Positions 36,807-45,168 of a stretch of DNA of 64,000 bases are shown piece after piece (position 1 is the stretch's first letter; every line of letters begins with the position of its first letter). The notes beneath the pieces were generated by a model that saw only the letters and a list, made by a program, of their open reading frames with translations, did not search any database and was not told the DNA's origin. Source of the DNA: Streptomyces sp. Je 1-79 (GTDB lineage Bacteria > Actinomycetota > Actinomycetes > Streptomycetales > Streptomycetaceae); assembly GCF_025195125.1 (NCBI RefSeq), contig NZ_JAMGSL010000009.1:67091-131090 (forward strand). The letters run 5' to 3'. The position numbers were made by a program, and so were the translations under genes.

Positions 36807-36957
36807 GTCCGTTCGGGTGGGCTCCGTTCCGGCGCGGCGCCGAGGACTCGGGCAGAAGGTGCAGGTGAGGCGGGCGAGGAGGATTGCGTCCGAGTCGCCA
36901 CGGGTAGGACGGCCTACGACCGAATGTCCCGCCCCGCACCGCACGCGAGGTGATCCC

Positions 36958-37227
36958 GTGTTCCTGGAAGCCCTCGGCTCCGCCCTGCTCGGATTCGCCC
37001 TGGCCTGGGCCGCCGTGCACCGGCTGCCCGACCGCCTCCCCGCACGTGGGGTCGTCCTCACCACGGGCACGCTCGGCGCCGTCTTCGGCTCCCTGGTGAC
37101 CCACGGAGCGCTCGGCCCGGGCCATGCCCTGGCGACGCTCCTCGGCGCCCTGGCGATCGCGACGGTCCTGCTCTCGCTGCTGATCCGCCCGGCCACGCGC
37201 CGTCTGCGCCGATCAGCGGCGGCGTGA
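36958..37227 (+). CDS. Small membrane protein
   Basis: 89 residues from GTG 36958 (GAGGTGATCCC upstream) with three hydrophobic stretches (LGSALLGFALAWAAV, GVVLTTGTLGAVFGSLV, ALATLLGALAIATVLLSLLI) and a basic C-terminus (RPATRRLRRS). It fits a small three-helix inner-membrane protein. No family recognised. Confidence 0.68.
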   Translation: MFLEALGSALLGFALAWAAVHRLPDRLPARGVVLTTGTLGAVFGSLVTHGALGPGHALATLLGALAIATVLLSLLIRPATRRLRRSAAA

Positions 37228-37246
37228 ACAGCGCCTCCAGGCGAAC

Positions 37247-37354
37247 GCCGCGACGACGGCCGCACGACAGCGCGCCGCCACGGCCGCCGCACGACAGCGC
37301 GCCGCGACGACGGCCGTACCACAACGGGCCGCCACGGCCGCCGTACGGCAGCGG
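37247..37354. repeat. Four 27-bp imperfect tandem repeats
   Basis: Units at 37247, 37274, 37301 and 37328 are each 27 bp, beginning GCCGCGACGACGGCCG or GCCGCCACGGCCGCCG alternately, so the true period may be 54 bp (two-part unit). They lie between a small membrane gene and the ferritin-like gene, outside any supported CDS. Confidence 0.88.
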
Positions 37355-37382
37355 GCCCGCGGTCTGAGCCGCGAGCCCGTTC
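37352..37382. terminator. Candidate bidirectional hairpin
   Basis: CGGGCCCGCGG and CCGCGAGCCCG pair with one mismatch. It lies between converging genes and overlaps the end of the 27-bp repeats. Confidence 0.45.
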
Positions 37383-37401
37383 GGTCGGCGCCGCTCAGCG
37401 G

Positions 37402-38160
37402 TTACGCCGCAAGCCCCAGCGCGGCCATCCGCTTCGTGTGGGCCTCGGTGATCCGGGAGAACATCCGGCCGACCTCGGCCAGGTCGAAGCCGTCCGCGAC
37501 ACCACCGACGAGCATCGTGGAGAGGGCGTCGCGCTCGGCGACGACCCGCTGGGCCTGCGAGAGCGCCTCGCCCATCAGACGACGCGCCCACAGCGCCAGC
37601 CGGCCGCCGACGCGCGGGTCCGCCTCGATCGCGGCGCGGACCTTCTCCACGGCGAAGTTGCCGTGGCCGGTGTCGTCGAGCACGGAGAGCACGAGGCCCC
37701 GCGTGTCGGAGTCCAGCCGGGCCGCCACCTCCCGGTAGAAGTCGCTCGCGATCGAGTCGCCGACATAGGCCTTGACCAGGCCCTCCAACCAGTCCGACGG
37801 AGCGGTCTGGCGGTGGAAGTCGTCCAGCGCCTTGGCGAACGGCTCCATCGCCGCCGTCGGCTCCGCGTCGACCGCGGTCAGCCGGTTCCGCAGCTGCTCG
37901 AAGTGGTGGAACTCGGCGGAGGCCATCTTCGCCAGCTCCGCCTTGTCCGCGAGGGTCGGCGCGAGCTTGGCGTCCTCGGCGAGCCGTTCGAAGGCCGCCA
38001 GCTCGCCGTAGGCCAGCGCGCCGAGCAGGTCGACGACCGCGGCGCGGTACTGCGGCTCGGCGGAAGCGGTGGCCCAGTCCTGGGCGGCGATCCCGGTGAG
38101 CTCCTCGGCGGTCTCGTCCACGGTCTCTTCGGCGGGCGTGGCGTTGTCAGGCGTCTCCAT
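37402..38160 (-). CDS. Ferritin-like fold protein
   Basis: 252 residues from ATG 38160. After an acidic N-tail, a four-helix-bundle protein with glutamate/histidine spacing typical of ferritin-like/MiaE-type proteins (AYGELAAFERLAE, EFHHFEQLRNRL, DFYREVA, GHGNFAVE). In M. tuberculosis an equivalent gene (Rv3210c) precedes rhlE, as here. Whether it binds metal is not certain. Confidence 0.82.
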   Translation of the reverse strand: METPDNATPAEETVDETAEELTGIAAQDWATASAEPQYRAAVVDLLGALAYGELAAFERLAEDAKLAPTLADKAELAKMASAEFHHFEQLRNRLTAVDAEPTAAMEPFAKALDDFHRQTAPSDWLEGLVKAYVGDSIASDFYREVAARLDSDTRGLVLSVLDDTGHGNFAVEKVRAAIEADPRVGGRLALWARRLMGEALSQAQRVVAERDALSTMLVGGVADGFDLAEVGRMFSRITEAHTKRMAALGLAA

Positions 38161-38337
38161 GAAGCGCACAATAGCCCGCTCTCCGGCCCGCTCAGGGCGC
38201 CGGTCAGTCACTGTGACCGCGCCCTCATCGCGAATTCTCCCAACACACATGCGCGAATCCGGGGTACAGTGGTAAAGCGCCTGCTGAGTATGCGGACAAG
38301 CTTTTCGCACGTTCGGACGTACTCGGTAGGCCGACTC

Positions 38338-40791
38338 ATGAATGAGGATGCCCGGTCGGTGGCCCGACTGGCTCCGACCCGACAGCCCTCCACGCGCACC
38401 CGCACGGAGGGTCCCTCAGCGGCACGACGCTCGAGCGACGGCAGTGGTCCCGCGCCACCCGGCTGTGATCCATTCGTCGATCCGGCCGGAAGCGAATCGG
38501 CACGGTACGACCCCCAGCGTTCGCCTCGCGCCGCGTCTCACAGAAGAGGCAGCACCCTGACTACGACTTTCCGAGAGCTCGGGATCCTTCCCGAGACGGC
38601 CGAGGCGCTCGAAGCCGTCGGCATCGTGTCCCCCTTTCCCATCCAGGAGATGACCCTTCCGGTCGCCCTCTCCGGCACCGACGTCATCGGCCAGGCCAAG
38701 ACCGGCACCGGCAAGACCCTCGGTTTCGGTCTGCCGATCCTGGAGCGCGTCACCGTCCCCGCGGACGTCGAGGCCGGCCGGGCCAAGCCCGAGCAGCTGA
38801 CCGACGCCCCGCAGGCCCTGGTCGTCGTCCCCACCCGCGAGCTGTGCCAGCAGGTCACCAACGACCTGCTCACCGCCGGCAAGGTCCGCAACGTCCGCGT
38901 GCTCGCCATCTACGGCGGCCGGGCGTACGAGCCCCAGGTCGAGGCGCTCAAGAAGGGCGTCGACGTCATCGTCGGCACCCCGGGCCGCCTGCTCGACCTG
39001 GCCGGACAGCGCAAGCTGGACCTGTCCCACGTCAAGGTCCTCGTCCTCGACGAGGCCGACGAGATGCTCGACCTGGGCTTCCTGCCCGACGTCGAGAAGA
39101 TCATGAACATGCTTCCGGCGAAGCGTCAGACCATGCTGTTCTCGGCCACCATGCCGGGCGCGGTCATCGGTCTCGCCCGCCGCTACATGTCGCAGCCGAC
39201 GCACATCCGCGCCACCTCGCCCGACGGCGAGGGCGTGACCGTCGCCAACATCAAGCAGCACGTCTTCCGCGCGCACTCGATGGACAAGCCGGAGATGGTC
39301 TCCCGCATCCTGCAGGCCAACGGCCGCGGGCTCGCGATGATCTTCTGCCGCACCAAGCGCACGGCGGCCGACATCGCCGAGCAGCTGCAGCGGCGTGGTT
39401 TCGCCTCCGGCGCGGTCCACGGCGACCTCGGCCAGGGCGCCCGCGAGCAGGCGCTGCGCGCCTTCCGCAACGGCAAGGTCGACGTGCTCGTCTGCACCGA
39501 CGTCGCCGCCCGCGGTATCGACGTCGAGGGCGTCACGCACGTCATCAACTACCAGTCGCCGGAGGACGAGAAGACGTTCCTGCACCGCGTGGGCCGCACC
39601 GGCCGCGCGGGCAACAAGGGCACGGCCGTCACGCTGGTCGACTGGGACGACATCCCGCGCTGGCAGCTCATCAACAAGGCGCTCGGCCTCGACTTCCACG
39701 AGCCGGTGGAGACGTACTCCAGCTCCCCGCACCTGTACGAGGAGCTGGACATCCCGGCGGGCACCAAGGGCGTCCTGCCCCGCGCCGAGCGGACCCGCGC
39801 GGGTCTGGGCGCGGAGGAGCTGGAGGACCTGGGCGAGCCCGGCGGCCGTGGTGGCCGCGGTCGCAAGCAGGCCGCCCCGGCGGCCGAGGAGGCCCCGGCC
39901 CGTACGCGCACCCCGCGCCAGCGTCGCCGTACGCGCGGTGGCCTGGACGAGGCCGCCACGGCTCCGGTCACGGCCGCCGCCGCTCCGGTGGCGGAGGACG
40001 CGGCTGCCGAGCCGCGCACGCCGCGCCGTCGTCGCCGCACCCGCGCCACGGGCGTGTCGAACGCCCCGGTCGTCGAGGCCGCTGTCGCCGCCTCGGTCGC
40101 GGCCCCGGTCGCGGAGGCCCCCGCCCCCGCCGCCGCTGCCCCGGCCACCGTGGTGGCCGCCGTGGTCGAGCAGGCCAAGCCGGTGGACGAGGCCCCGAAG
40201 GCCCCGCGCCGCCGCCGTACGCGCGTCCTGAAGCCCGAGACGGAGACGGTCGGCTTCCAGACCGTGGAGACCGCGGCCGCCGCCCTCGCGGCGGCGAAGC
40301 CGGTCACCCCGGTCGCCGAGACGGTGGCCGAGGAAGCGGTTGTCGAGGCGCCGAAGAAGGCCCCTCGTCGTCGCGCGGCGAAGAAGGCCGTCGCGGTCGA
40401 GACCGTCGAGGCCGTCGAGCCGACCCCCGTGGCCGCCGCTGTCGTCGAGGCCGTCGAGGAGCCGAAGAAGGCTCCCCGTCGCCGTACGGCCAAGAAGGCC
40501 GTCGCGGCCGAGGCCGTCGTCGCGGTCGAGGCCGTCGTCGAGACGCCGGCCGTCGAGCCCGCCGCCGAGGAGGCCCCCAAGGCCCCGCGCCGCCGGACGG
40601 CCAAGAAGGCCGTAGCCGCCGAGGCGCCGGACGCCTCCGAGCCGAAGACGGCGCCCCGCCGCCGTACGGTGAAGAAGGCCGTCGCCGCTCCCGCGGAGGC
40701 CACCGAGGCCGCCGCCGAGACCGCCGAGGCCCCCAAGGCCCCGCGCCGTCGCACGACGAAGAAGGCCGCGGCCGCGCAGCCCGAGAGCTGA
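38338..40791 (+). CDS. DEAD-box RNA helicase with basic Ala/Val repeat tail
   Basis: Core motifs are all present: AKTGTGKT, PTREL, TPGRLLDL, VLDEADEM, FSATMPG, CRTKRTA, ARGIDVEGV, HRVGRTGRAG. This is a RhlE/DeaD-type ATP-dependent RNA helicase for ribosome assembly or RNA turnover. The C-terminal ~330 residues alternate Ala/Val/Glu stretches with basic blocks (RRRRTR, KAPRRRTAKKAV repeated), a likely RNA-binding tail. The start is uncertain: helicase similarity begins at 38557, where only CTG is available with an AGAGG site; ATG 38338 is the nearest upstream standard start and adds 73 low-complexity residues. Confidence 0.9.
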   Translation: MNEDARSVARLAPTRQPSTRTRTEGPSAARRSSDGSGPAPPGCDPFVDPAGSESARYDPQRSPRAASHRRGSTLTTTFRELGILPETAEALEAVGIVSPFPIQEMTLPVALSGTDVIGQAKTGTGKTLGFGLPILERVTVPADVEAGRAKPEQLTDAPQALVVVPTRELCQQVTNDLLTAGKVRNVRVLAIYGGRAYEPQVEALKKGVDVIVGTPGRLLDLAGQRKLDLSHVKVLVLDEADEMLDLGFLPDVEKIMNMLPAKRQTMLFSATMPGAVIGLARRYMSQPTHIRATSPDGEGVTVANIKQHVFRAHSMDKPEMVSRILQANGRGLAMIFCRTKRTAADIAEQLQRRGFASGAVHGDLGQGAREQALRAFRNGKVDVLVCTDVAARGIDVEGVTHVINYQSPEDEKTFLHRVGRTGRAGNKGTAVTLVDWDDIPRWQLINKALGLDFHEPVETYSSSPHLYEELDIPAGTKGVLPRAERTRAGLGAEELEDLGEPGGRGGRGRKQAAPAAEEAPARTRTPRQRRRTRGGLDEAATAPVTAAAAPVAEDAAAEPRTPRRRRRTRATGVSNAPVVEAAVAASVAAPVAEAPAPAAAAPATVVAAVVEQAKPVDEAPKAPRRRRTRVLKPETETVGFQTVETAAAALAAAKPVTPVAETVAEEAVVEAPKKAPRRRAAKKAVAVETVEAVEPTPVAAAVVEAVEEPKKAPRRRTAKKAVAAEAVVAVEAVVETPAVEPAAEEAPKAPRRRTAKKAVAAEAPDASEPKTAPRRRTVKKAVAAPAEATEAAAETAEAPKAPRRRTTKKAAAAQPES

Positions 40792-40810
40792 CGCGCCGTC
40801 GCACCTTCCG

Positions 40811-40846
40811 CAGTGGCCCGGTCCCTCCCCAGGGACCGGGCCACTG
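40811..40846 (+). terminator. Terminator hairpin after the RNA helicase
   Basis: CAGTGGCCCGGTCCCT with its complement forms a ~16-bp stem, no T tract. Confidence 0.75.
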
Positions 40847-40886
40847 TGCCGTCCGCCCGCCGCTGAACAGCGGTTACAGTCCCTCT

Positions 40887-41780
40887 ATGAGCAAGCCCCG
40901 GTCCCTGGCGCTGCCGCCGCGCACCCGTGCCTACCGGCTGGAGACCACGCGCGGCGGCTTCGCCGTCCTGGACACCGCGCCCACGGGCGAGACCCGTGGC
41001 ACGGTGCTGCTGCTGCCCGGCTACACCGGCAGCAAGGAGGACTTCCTCGCCCTGCTCGGCCCCCTCGGGGAGCACGGCTACCGCGCGGTGGCCGTCGACG
41101 GGCGCGGCCAGCACGAGACGCCCGGGCCCCGTGGGCGCCACGCCTACAGCCGCCGGGCCCTCGCCCTCGACGTGGTGGCGCAGGCCGCCGTGCTCGGCGA
41201 CGGCCCGGTGCATCTGCTCGGCCACTCCTTCGGCGGACTGGTGGCCCGTGCCGCGGCCGAGATCGCGCCCGGGGCCTTCCGCTCGCTGACCCTGCTCTCC
41301 TCGGGGCCCGGCCGGGTCGCCCGTCCGCAGCGGATCAGGGTCCGGATGCTGCGCGGGGCGCTCGCCGTGCTCTCCAAGGAGCGGGTCTGGCTGGCGACGC
41401 GCTGGCTGGACAGCCGGGGCGAGCAGCCGGGGATCACCGACCCCCCGGAGATCGTGGGGTTCCTGCGGCGGCGCTGGATGCGCACCCGGATCGCCCAACT
41501 GTCGGGAGCGGGGCGGCTGTTGCTCCGCGACCCGGACGGTACGGCACGGCTCGCCGCGCTGCCGATGCCGGTGCACATCGCGTACGGCGCGGAGGAGATG
41601 GTCTGGCCGGTGCACGGTCTGGCCGCGGCGGCGGCGAGTACGGGCGCGCACCACACGGTGGTCGCGGGCGCGGGCCACTCCCCCAACGTCTCGCACCCCG
41701 AGGAGCTGGCGGCCCGCCTGGCCGCGTTCTGGCAGCACGTCGAAGCCGGCGCCGGCGCGGACCGGGCATCAGGGCCGTGA
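40887..41780 (+). CDS. Alpha/beta hydrolase
   Basis: 297 residues: LLLPGYTGSKEDF, the nucleophile motif GHSFGG, an AYGAEE Asp region and AGAGHSPNVSHPEE with the catalytic His. A cytosolic esterase-like hydrolase of unknown substrate. ATG start at 40887, in its own small unit after the helicase terminator. Confidence 0.85.
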   Translation: MSKPRSLALPPRTRAYRLETTRGGFAVLDTAPTGETRGTVLLLPGYTGSKEDFLALLGPLGEHGYRAVAVDGRGQHETPGPRGRHAYSRRALALDVVAQAAVLGDGPVHLLGHSFGGLVARAAAEIAPGAFRSLTLLSSGPGRVARPQRIRVRMLRGALAVLSKERVWLATRWLDSRGEQPGITDPPEIVGFLRRRWMRTRIAQLSGAGRLLLRDPDGTARLAALPMPVHIAYGAEEMVWPVHGLAAAAASTGAHHTVVAGAGHSPNVSHPEELAARLAAFWQHVEAGAGADRASGP

Positions 41781-41836
41781 GCCGCCGGACCGCCGGTGCG
41801 GGCCGGGCACCACGACCGTGAGCCGCCGGGCAGCTT

Positions 41837-42763
41837 CTAGTGCTGCGCCTGGAGGTGCTGCCAGAAGCCGTCGCGCAGCGCCCTGCGCAGGGCGGCGTGC
41901 CCCCGCAGCGAGCGGCTGAGGAGCTTCTCCGCCTCGATGAGCAGGTCCTGGTCGACGGGTCCGGGCAGGTACGGGTGCCCGGGCAGCAGCTCGGCCATCG
42001 CCTCGCCGCCCCGTTCCGCGAGCCAGATCGCGGCGATCTGGGCGCCGATGAAGCGGACCTCGTCGCGGGACGGCGGGGGTTCGCCCTCGTTCTCGTACGT
42101 CGTGACGGGGCGTCGGGTGACGTAGGGCCGGCAGAAGTCGAGGTCGAAGGTGCGCCTGCTGTCGACCTCCCAGAGCAGCGGTTCGGCCTGGTTGCGCCCT
42201 TCGGCGGCCTCGATGCCCCAGAGGTGGACGCGGGCGCCGTAGCCCTGGGCGGCCTCGACGGCCGGGACGAGGTCCTCGTCGCCGCCGACGAGGGCGGCGT
42301 CGCTGATGGCGCGGTGGCGGGCCAGGGACTCCAGGTCGGAGCGGATGAGGGAGTCGACGCCCTTCTGCTGGTTGTTGGCGTTGAGGTTGCCGAGCCGGAC
42401 CTTGACGTCGGGGAGTTCGGCGATGGCCTGCTGATCGGGGGTGTGGATGCGCCGCCGGGCGCCGTCGTACCAGTAGACGCGCAGCAGCCTGCTGTCCGCG
42501 AAGATCGTGCGGGCCTTGTCGATGAAGGCCTCGATCAGTCCCTCGGCGTCGAGGTCGAAGGAGCGCCGGTCCTCGGTGCCCGCCACCAGCAACCCGGCCG
42601 CAGCATAGACGTAACCTGCGTCGACGAAGATGGCATGGGTCGACGGGGTCTTCGACACTTCGGCCAGCATCCGCCGGAGGAGCTCATTGGTGCGCTCCAG
42701 GCGGTCGTGCAGCGCGTGGACGGGGTCGCCGGACGGTTTCTGAGGTGTCTCTGCGTCGTTCAT
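41837..42763 (-). CDS. NYN-domain (PIN-like) putative ribonuclease
   Basis: 308 residues starting MNDAETPQKPSG. The NYN/PIN-like fold is shown by AIFVDAGYVYAAAG (first catalytic Asp), KGVDSLIRSDLE and ALVGGDEDLVPAVEAAQGYG (acidic cluster). NYN domains cut RNA in many systems, so an RNA-processing role is likely. A heptad-like N-terminal segment (HDRLERTNELLRRMLAEV) may drive dimerisation. No toxin-antitoxin partner is seen. Confidence 0.85.
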   Translation of the reverse strand: MNDAETPQKPSGDPVHALHDRLERTNELLRRMLAEVSKTPSTHAIFVDAGYVYAAAGLLVAGTEDRRSFDLDAEGLIEAFIDKARTIFADSRLLRVYWYDGARRRIHTPDQQAIAELPDVKVRLGNLNANNQQKGVDSLIRSDLESLARHRAISDAALVGGDEDLVPAVEAAQGYGARVHLWGIEAAEGRNQAEPLLWEVDSRRTFDLDFCRPYVTRRPVTTYENEGEPPPSRDEVRFIGAQIAAIWLAERGGEAMAELLPGHPYLPGPVDQDLLIEAEKLLSRSLRGHAALRRALRDGFWQHLQAQH

Positions 42764-42839
42764 ACGGGCCTCATTCTCCGCTGGTCGCGCCGCTCCCGCC
42801 AACGTCCCCTACCGCTTAGTAGTTAGCCATCCGAAAAAT

Positions 42840-42878
42840 TTCCTTAGCGTAGGGAATGTTTGCAGGGTGCATCTCGTT
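42840..42878 (+). promoter_or_regulatory. SigR-type promoter with overlapping inverted repeat
   Basis: GGAAT at 42853-42857, 18 nt, GTT at 42876-42878. A 17-bp near-palindrome (42840-42856, TTCCTTAGCGTAGGGAA) covers the -35 element, a possible operator. Confidence 0.72.
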
Positions 42879-42938
42879 GGACACCACGTAACACAGTTCT
42901 CCACCAGGAGGATCAACTCCAGACGAAGGGAGAAGCCC

Positions 42939-43091
42939 ATGCGCTTCGAAATCCTGCGACTCGACGACATCGACGGCACGCCCGTCGACCGGACCGTCGT
43001 GGACGCCGCCTCCGTCAACCGGATCGTGCAGCAGGCCGCCTCGATCGGCCAGCGCATCTGGATCCGCCCGGCCGAGACCTCGGCCTCATAA
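42939..43091 (+). CDS. 50-residue conserved-looking protein under a SigR-type promoter
   Basis: Begins MRFEILRLDDIDGTPVDRTV and ends IRPAETSAS. ATG 42939 has a GAAGGGAGAAG ribosome site. No cysteines, membrane helix or known domain. A SigR-type promoter lies 61 bp upstream and a terminator closes the unit, so it is an independently regulated small gene. The function is not recognised. Confidence 0.75.
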   Translation: MRFEILRLDDIDGTPVDRTVVDAASVNRIVQQAASIGQRIWIRPAETSAS

Positions 43092-43115
43092 CAAGGCAGA
43101 CGCTCCAAGCGCACC

Positions 43116-43160
43116 GCGCCCCCGCACGGACTCCGTGGAACGGAATCCGTACGGGGGCGC
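43116..43160. terminator. Bidirectional terminator
   Basis: A 20-bp stem (GCGCCCCCGCACGGACTCCG and complement, two mismatches, loop TGGAA) between the 50-residue gene and converging marC. Confidence 0.82.
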
Positions 43161-43190
43161 AGTGCTGTCCGGTCCCGGCCGGAGGCGTCG

Positions 43191-43796
43191 CTAGGCTCCC
43201 TGGACGACCTGGGTGACGCCGTTGATGATCTGCTGCACGGCGATGGCCGAGAGCATCATGCCGGCGAGCCGGGTGACCAGGACGACGCCGCCGTCCTTGA
43301 TGACGCGGATGATCAGCAGCGAATAGCGCATGGTCAGCCAGAGGACGACGTGCATGGCGACGATCGCGGCCCAGACGGAGACCTGCGCGCCGACGCCGTC
43401 GGCGTGCTGCACGGCGAGGATCACGGACACGATCGCACCGGGCCCCGCGAGCAGGGGCATGCCGAGGGGCACGAGGGCGACGTTGACGTCCTTGGTCTGC
43501 TTGGGCTCGTCGGTCTTGCCGGTGAGGAGGTCGAGCGCGATGAGCAGGAGGAGCAGACCGCCGGCGATCATCAGGGCGGGTACGGAGACGTGGAGATAGG
43601 CGAGGATCTGCTGCCCGAGGATCCCGAAGACGGTGATGACCCCGAAGGCGACGGCGACGGCCTGCCAGGCCATGCGCCGCTGCACCTTGGCGGGGCGGCC
43701 GGAGGTGAGGGCGAGGAAGATCGGGGTGATCCCGGGGGGATCCATGATCACAAAAAGGGTCAGAAACAGCGAGCCGAATACGGCGACGTCGAACAC
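43191..43796 (-). CDS. MarC-family membrane protein
   Basis: 201 residues from GTG 43796, with six hydrophobic segments and MarC/UPF0056 features (FVIMDPPGITPIFLALT, PLGMPLLAGPGAI). MarC proteins are small inner-membrane proteins of uncertain function, once thought to give multiple antibiotic resistance. The upstream in-frame extension is repeat-like arginine/proline sequence and is not coding in character. Confidence 0.9.
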   Translation of the reverse strand: MFDVAVFGSLFLTLFVIMDPPGITPIFLALTSGRPAKVQRRMAWQAVAVAFGVITVFGILGQQILAYLHVSVPALMIAGGLLLLLIALDLLTGKTDEPKQTKDVNVALVPLGMPLLAGPGAIVSVILAVQHADGVGAQVSVWAAIVAMHVVLWLTMRYSLLIIRVIKDGGVVLVTRLAGMMLSAIAVQQIINGVTQVVQGA

Positions 43797-44097
43797 GGTG
43801 TGCCTTGCGTGTGGGGTGTACGAGGGGTGGGTGTGGGGTGGTACGGGGCGAGCACGGCCGGGCCCGGTTCCGCGGGGCACGCTCGGCGCACCCCGGACGG
43901 GGCGTCGGCGTTCCGGCGGAAGGGCGCGTGAGCGGACTCGGACGCCCCCGCGCGGGGGGGCGGGCCGGGCGACACGGGCTCCAGGGCGCGCGGGCGGGCA
44001 TGGACGTGTGCCAGGAACCGGCACCGGCCGTCCCGTAGGGGTTAGGGGGTGTCTTGTGGATCAGGCCGGAAGCCCGGCATGATCCACAAGACACCCC
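43797..44097. other. 301-bp intergenic stretch upstream of marC
   Basis: No supported gene. It holds the marC promoter region, a G/C-rich stretch and, at its right end, the large palindrome described at 44043-44100. Confidence 0.7.
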
Positions 44098-44100
44098 CTA
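44043..44100. repeat. Perfect 21-bp palindrome, possible mobile-element relic
   Basis: TAGGGGGTGTCTTGTGGATC(A) at 44043-44063 is perfectly repeated, inverted, at 44080-44100. An inner GCCGG/CCGGC stem (after one mismatch) closes on an AAGC loop, giving a 26-pair hairpin. Its right end includes the TAG stop codon of the PHP gene. It is less G+C rich than surrounding DNA and lacks a T tract, so it does not look like a simple terminator. Confidence 0.85.
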
Positions 44101-44958
44101 GGCCGGTCCGCCGGCGCCCGGGACGGGGAAGGCGCCCGTCGCACGGCGGGTGATCTCGCCGTAGATCTCGGGGTCCGTCGTGTACTCGCCGAGCACGCAC
44201 GTCTTACGGCTGCCGTGGTAGTCGCTGGACCCCGTGGGCAGCAGCCCGAGCTCCTTCGACAGCCCCCTCAGCCGCGACCGCGTCGCCTCGTCGTGGTCCA
44301 TGTGGTCGACCTCGATGCCGTCGAGGCCCGCCTCCGCGAGTCGCGCGATCGCGGCTTCCGGGACGACCTCGCCCCGCTTGACCGCGAGCGGGTGCGCGAA
44401 GACCGTGACCCCGCCGGCCGCCTTGACCAGGCGGATCGCGTCGAACGGGTCCAGCTCGTGCTTCGCGACGTACGCCCGTCCGCCGTCCGCCAGCCACTCC
44501 GGCGTGAACGCCCCGGACACGTCCGGTACGACGCCGAGTTCGACCAGGGCCTCCGCGACGTGCGGGCGGCCCACCGAGCCGTCCCCCGCGATCCGGGCGA
44601 CCTGCTCCCAGGCGACCGGGACGCCGAGCTCCTGGAGCTTGCCGACCATCGCCCGCGCGCGCGGCACCCGGTCGTCCCGGACCAGCTCGCGCTCGGCGGA
44701 CAGCTCCGGCTCCTCGGGGTCGAAGAGGTACGCGAGCATGTGCAGACCGACGCCGTCGAGACGGCAGGACAGCTCGGCCCCGGTGACGAGGGTCAGCCCC
44801 TCGGGCAGCGCCGCTGTCGCGTCCGCGTGGCCCCGCGTGGTGTCGTGGTCCGTGAGGGCGACGACGTCCAGACCGGCGGCGGCCGCGTTGCGGACCAGCT
44901 CGGCCGGGGTGTCCGTACCGTCCGAGGCCGTGGAGTGGGTGTGCAGGTCGATGCGCAC
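44098..44958 (-). CDS. PHP-domain phosphoesterase (TrpH/RNase AM-like)
   Basis: 286 residues with PHP metal-binding motifs: MRIDLHTHST, ALTDHDTTRG, GAELSC, GRPHVA, FAHPL and GSSDYHG. TrpH/RnaAM-type enzymes hydrolyse 3',5'-bisphosphates and trim 5' ends of RNA. Cytosolic. Its stop codon lies inside the palindrome at 44043-44100. Confidence 0.9.
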   Translation of the reverse strand: MRIDLHTHSTASDGTDTPAELVRNAAAAGLDVVALTDHDTTRGHADATAALPEGLTLVTGAELSCRLDGVGLHMLAYLFDPEEPELSAERELVRDDRVPRARAMVGKLQELGVPVAWEQVARIAGDGSVGRPHVAEALVELGVVPDVSGAFTPEWLADGGRAYVAKHELDPFDAIRLVKAAGGVTVFAHPLAVKRGEVVPEAAIARLAEAGLDGIEVDHMDHDEATRSRLRGLSKELGLLPTGSSDYHGSRKTCVLGEYTTDPEIYGEITRRATGAFPVPGAGGPA

Positions 44959-45168
44959 GACGCGTTGCTCCAGGGCTCAGGGGGCGGACGAAGGGGACGC
45001 TCCAGCATAACGGGCGCATCGCACGCACTTACCCGCCCCACACATCGGACCCGGCCCCGCACGCCGGCCCCGCACCTCGCCCGCGCGCCCCCGGCGCCCG
45101 CACCGCACTCCGCCCCCGCTGCACCCCCGGCGCCCGTCGCTCCCCTGGGGCCCGCCCCTCGCCGCCTC

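Noticed and set aside
37247..37354. Possible CRISPR array
   Set aside because: Repeats are directly abutting 27-bp units without unique spacers, and no cas genes are nearby.
41837..42763. Toxin-antitoxin toxin of PIN type
   Set aside because: The NYN/PIN-like protein is too long and has no small antitoxin gene beside it.
44098..44958. DNA polymerase X/III PHP exonuclease
   Set aside because: It is a stand-alone 286-residue PHP protein with no polymerase domain.
45050..45168. C-rich stretch as a G-quadruplex or coding region
   Set aside because: Strong base skew but irregular tract spacing and no open frame with normal codon use; left as low-complexity spacer.
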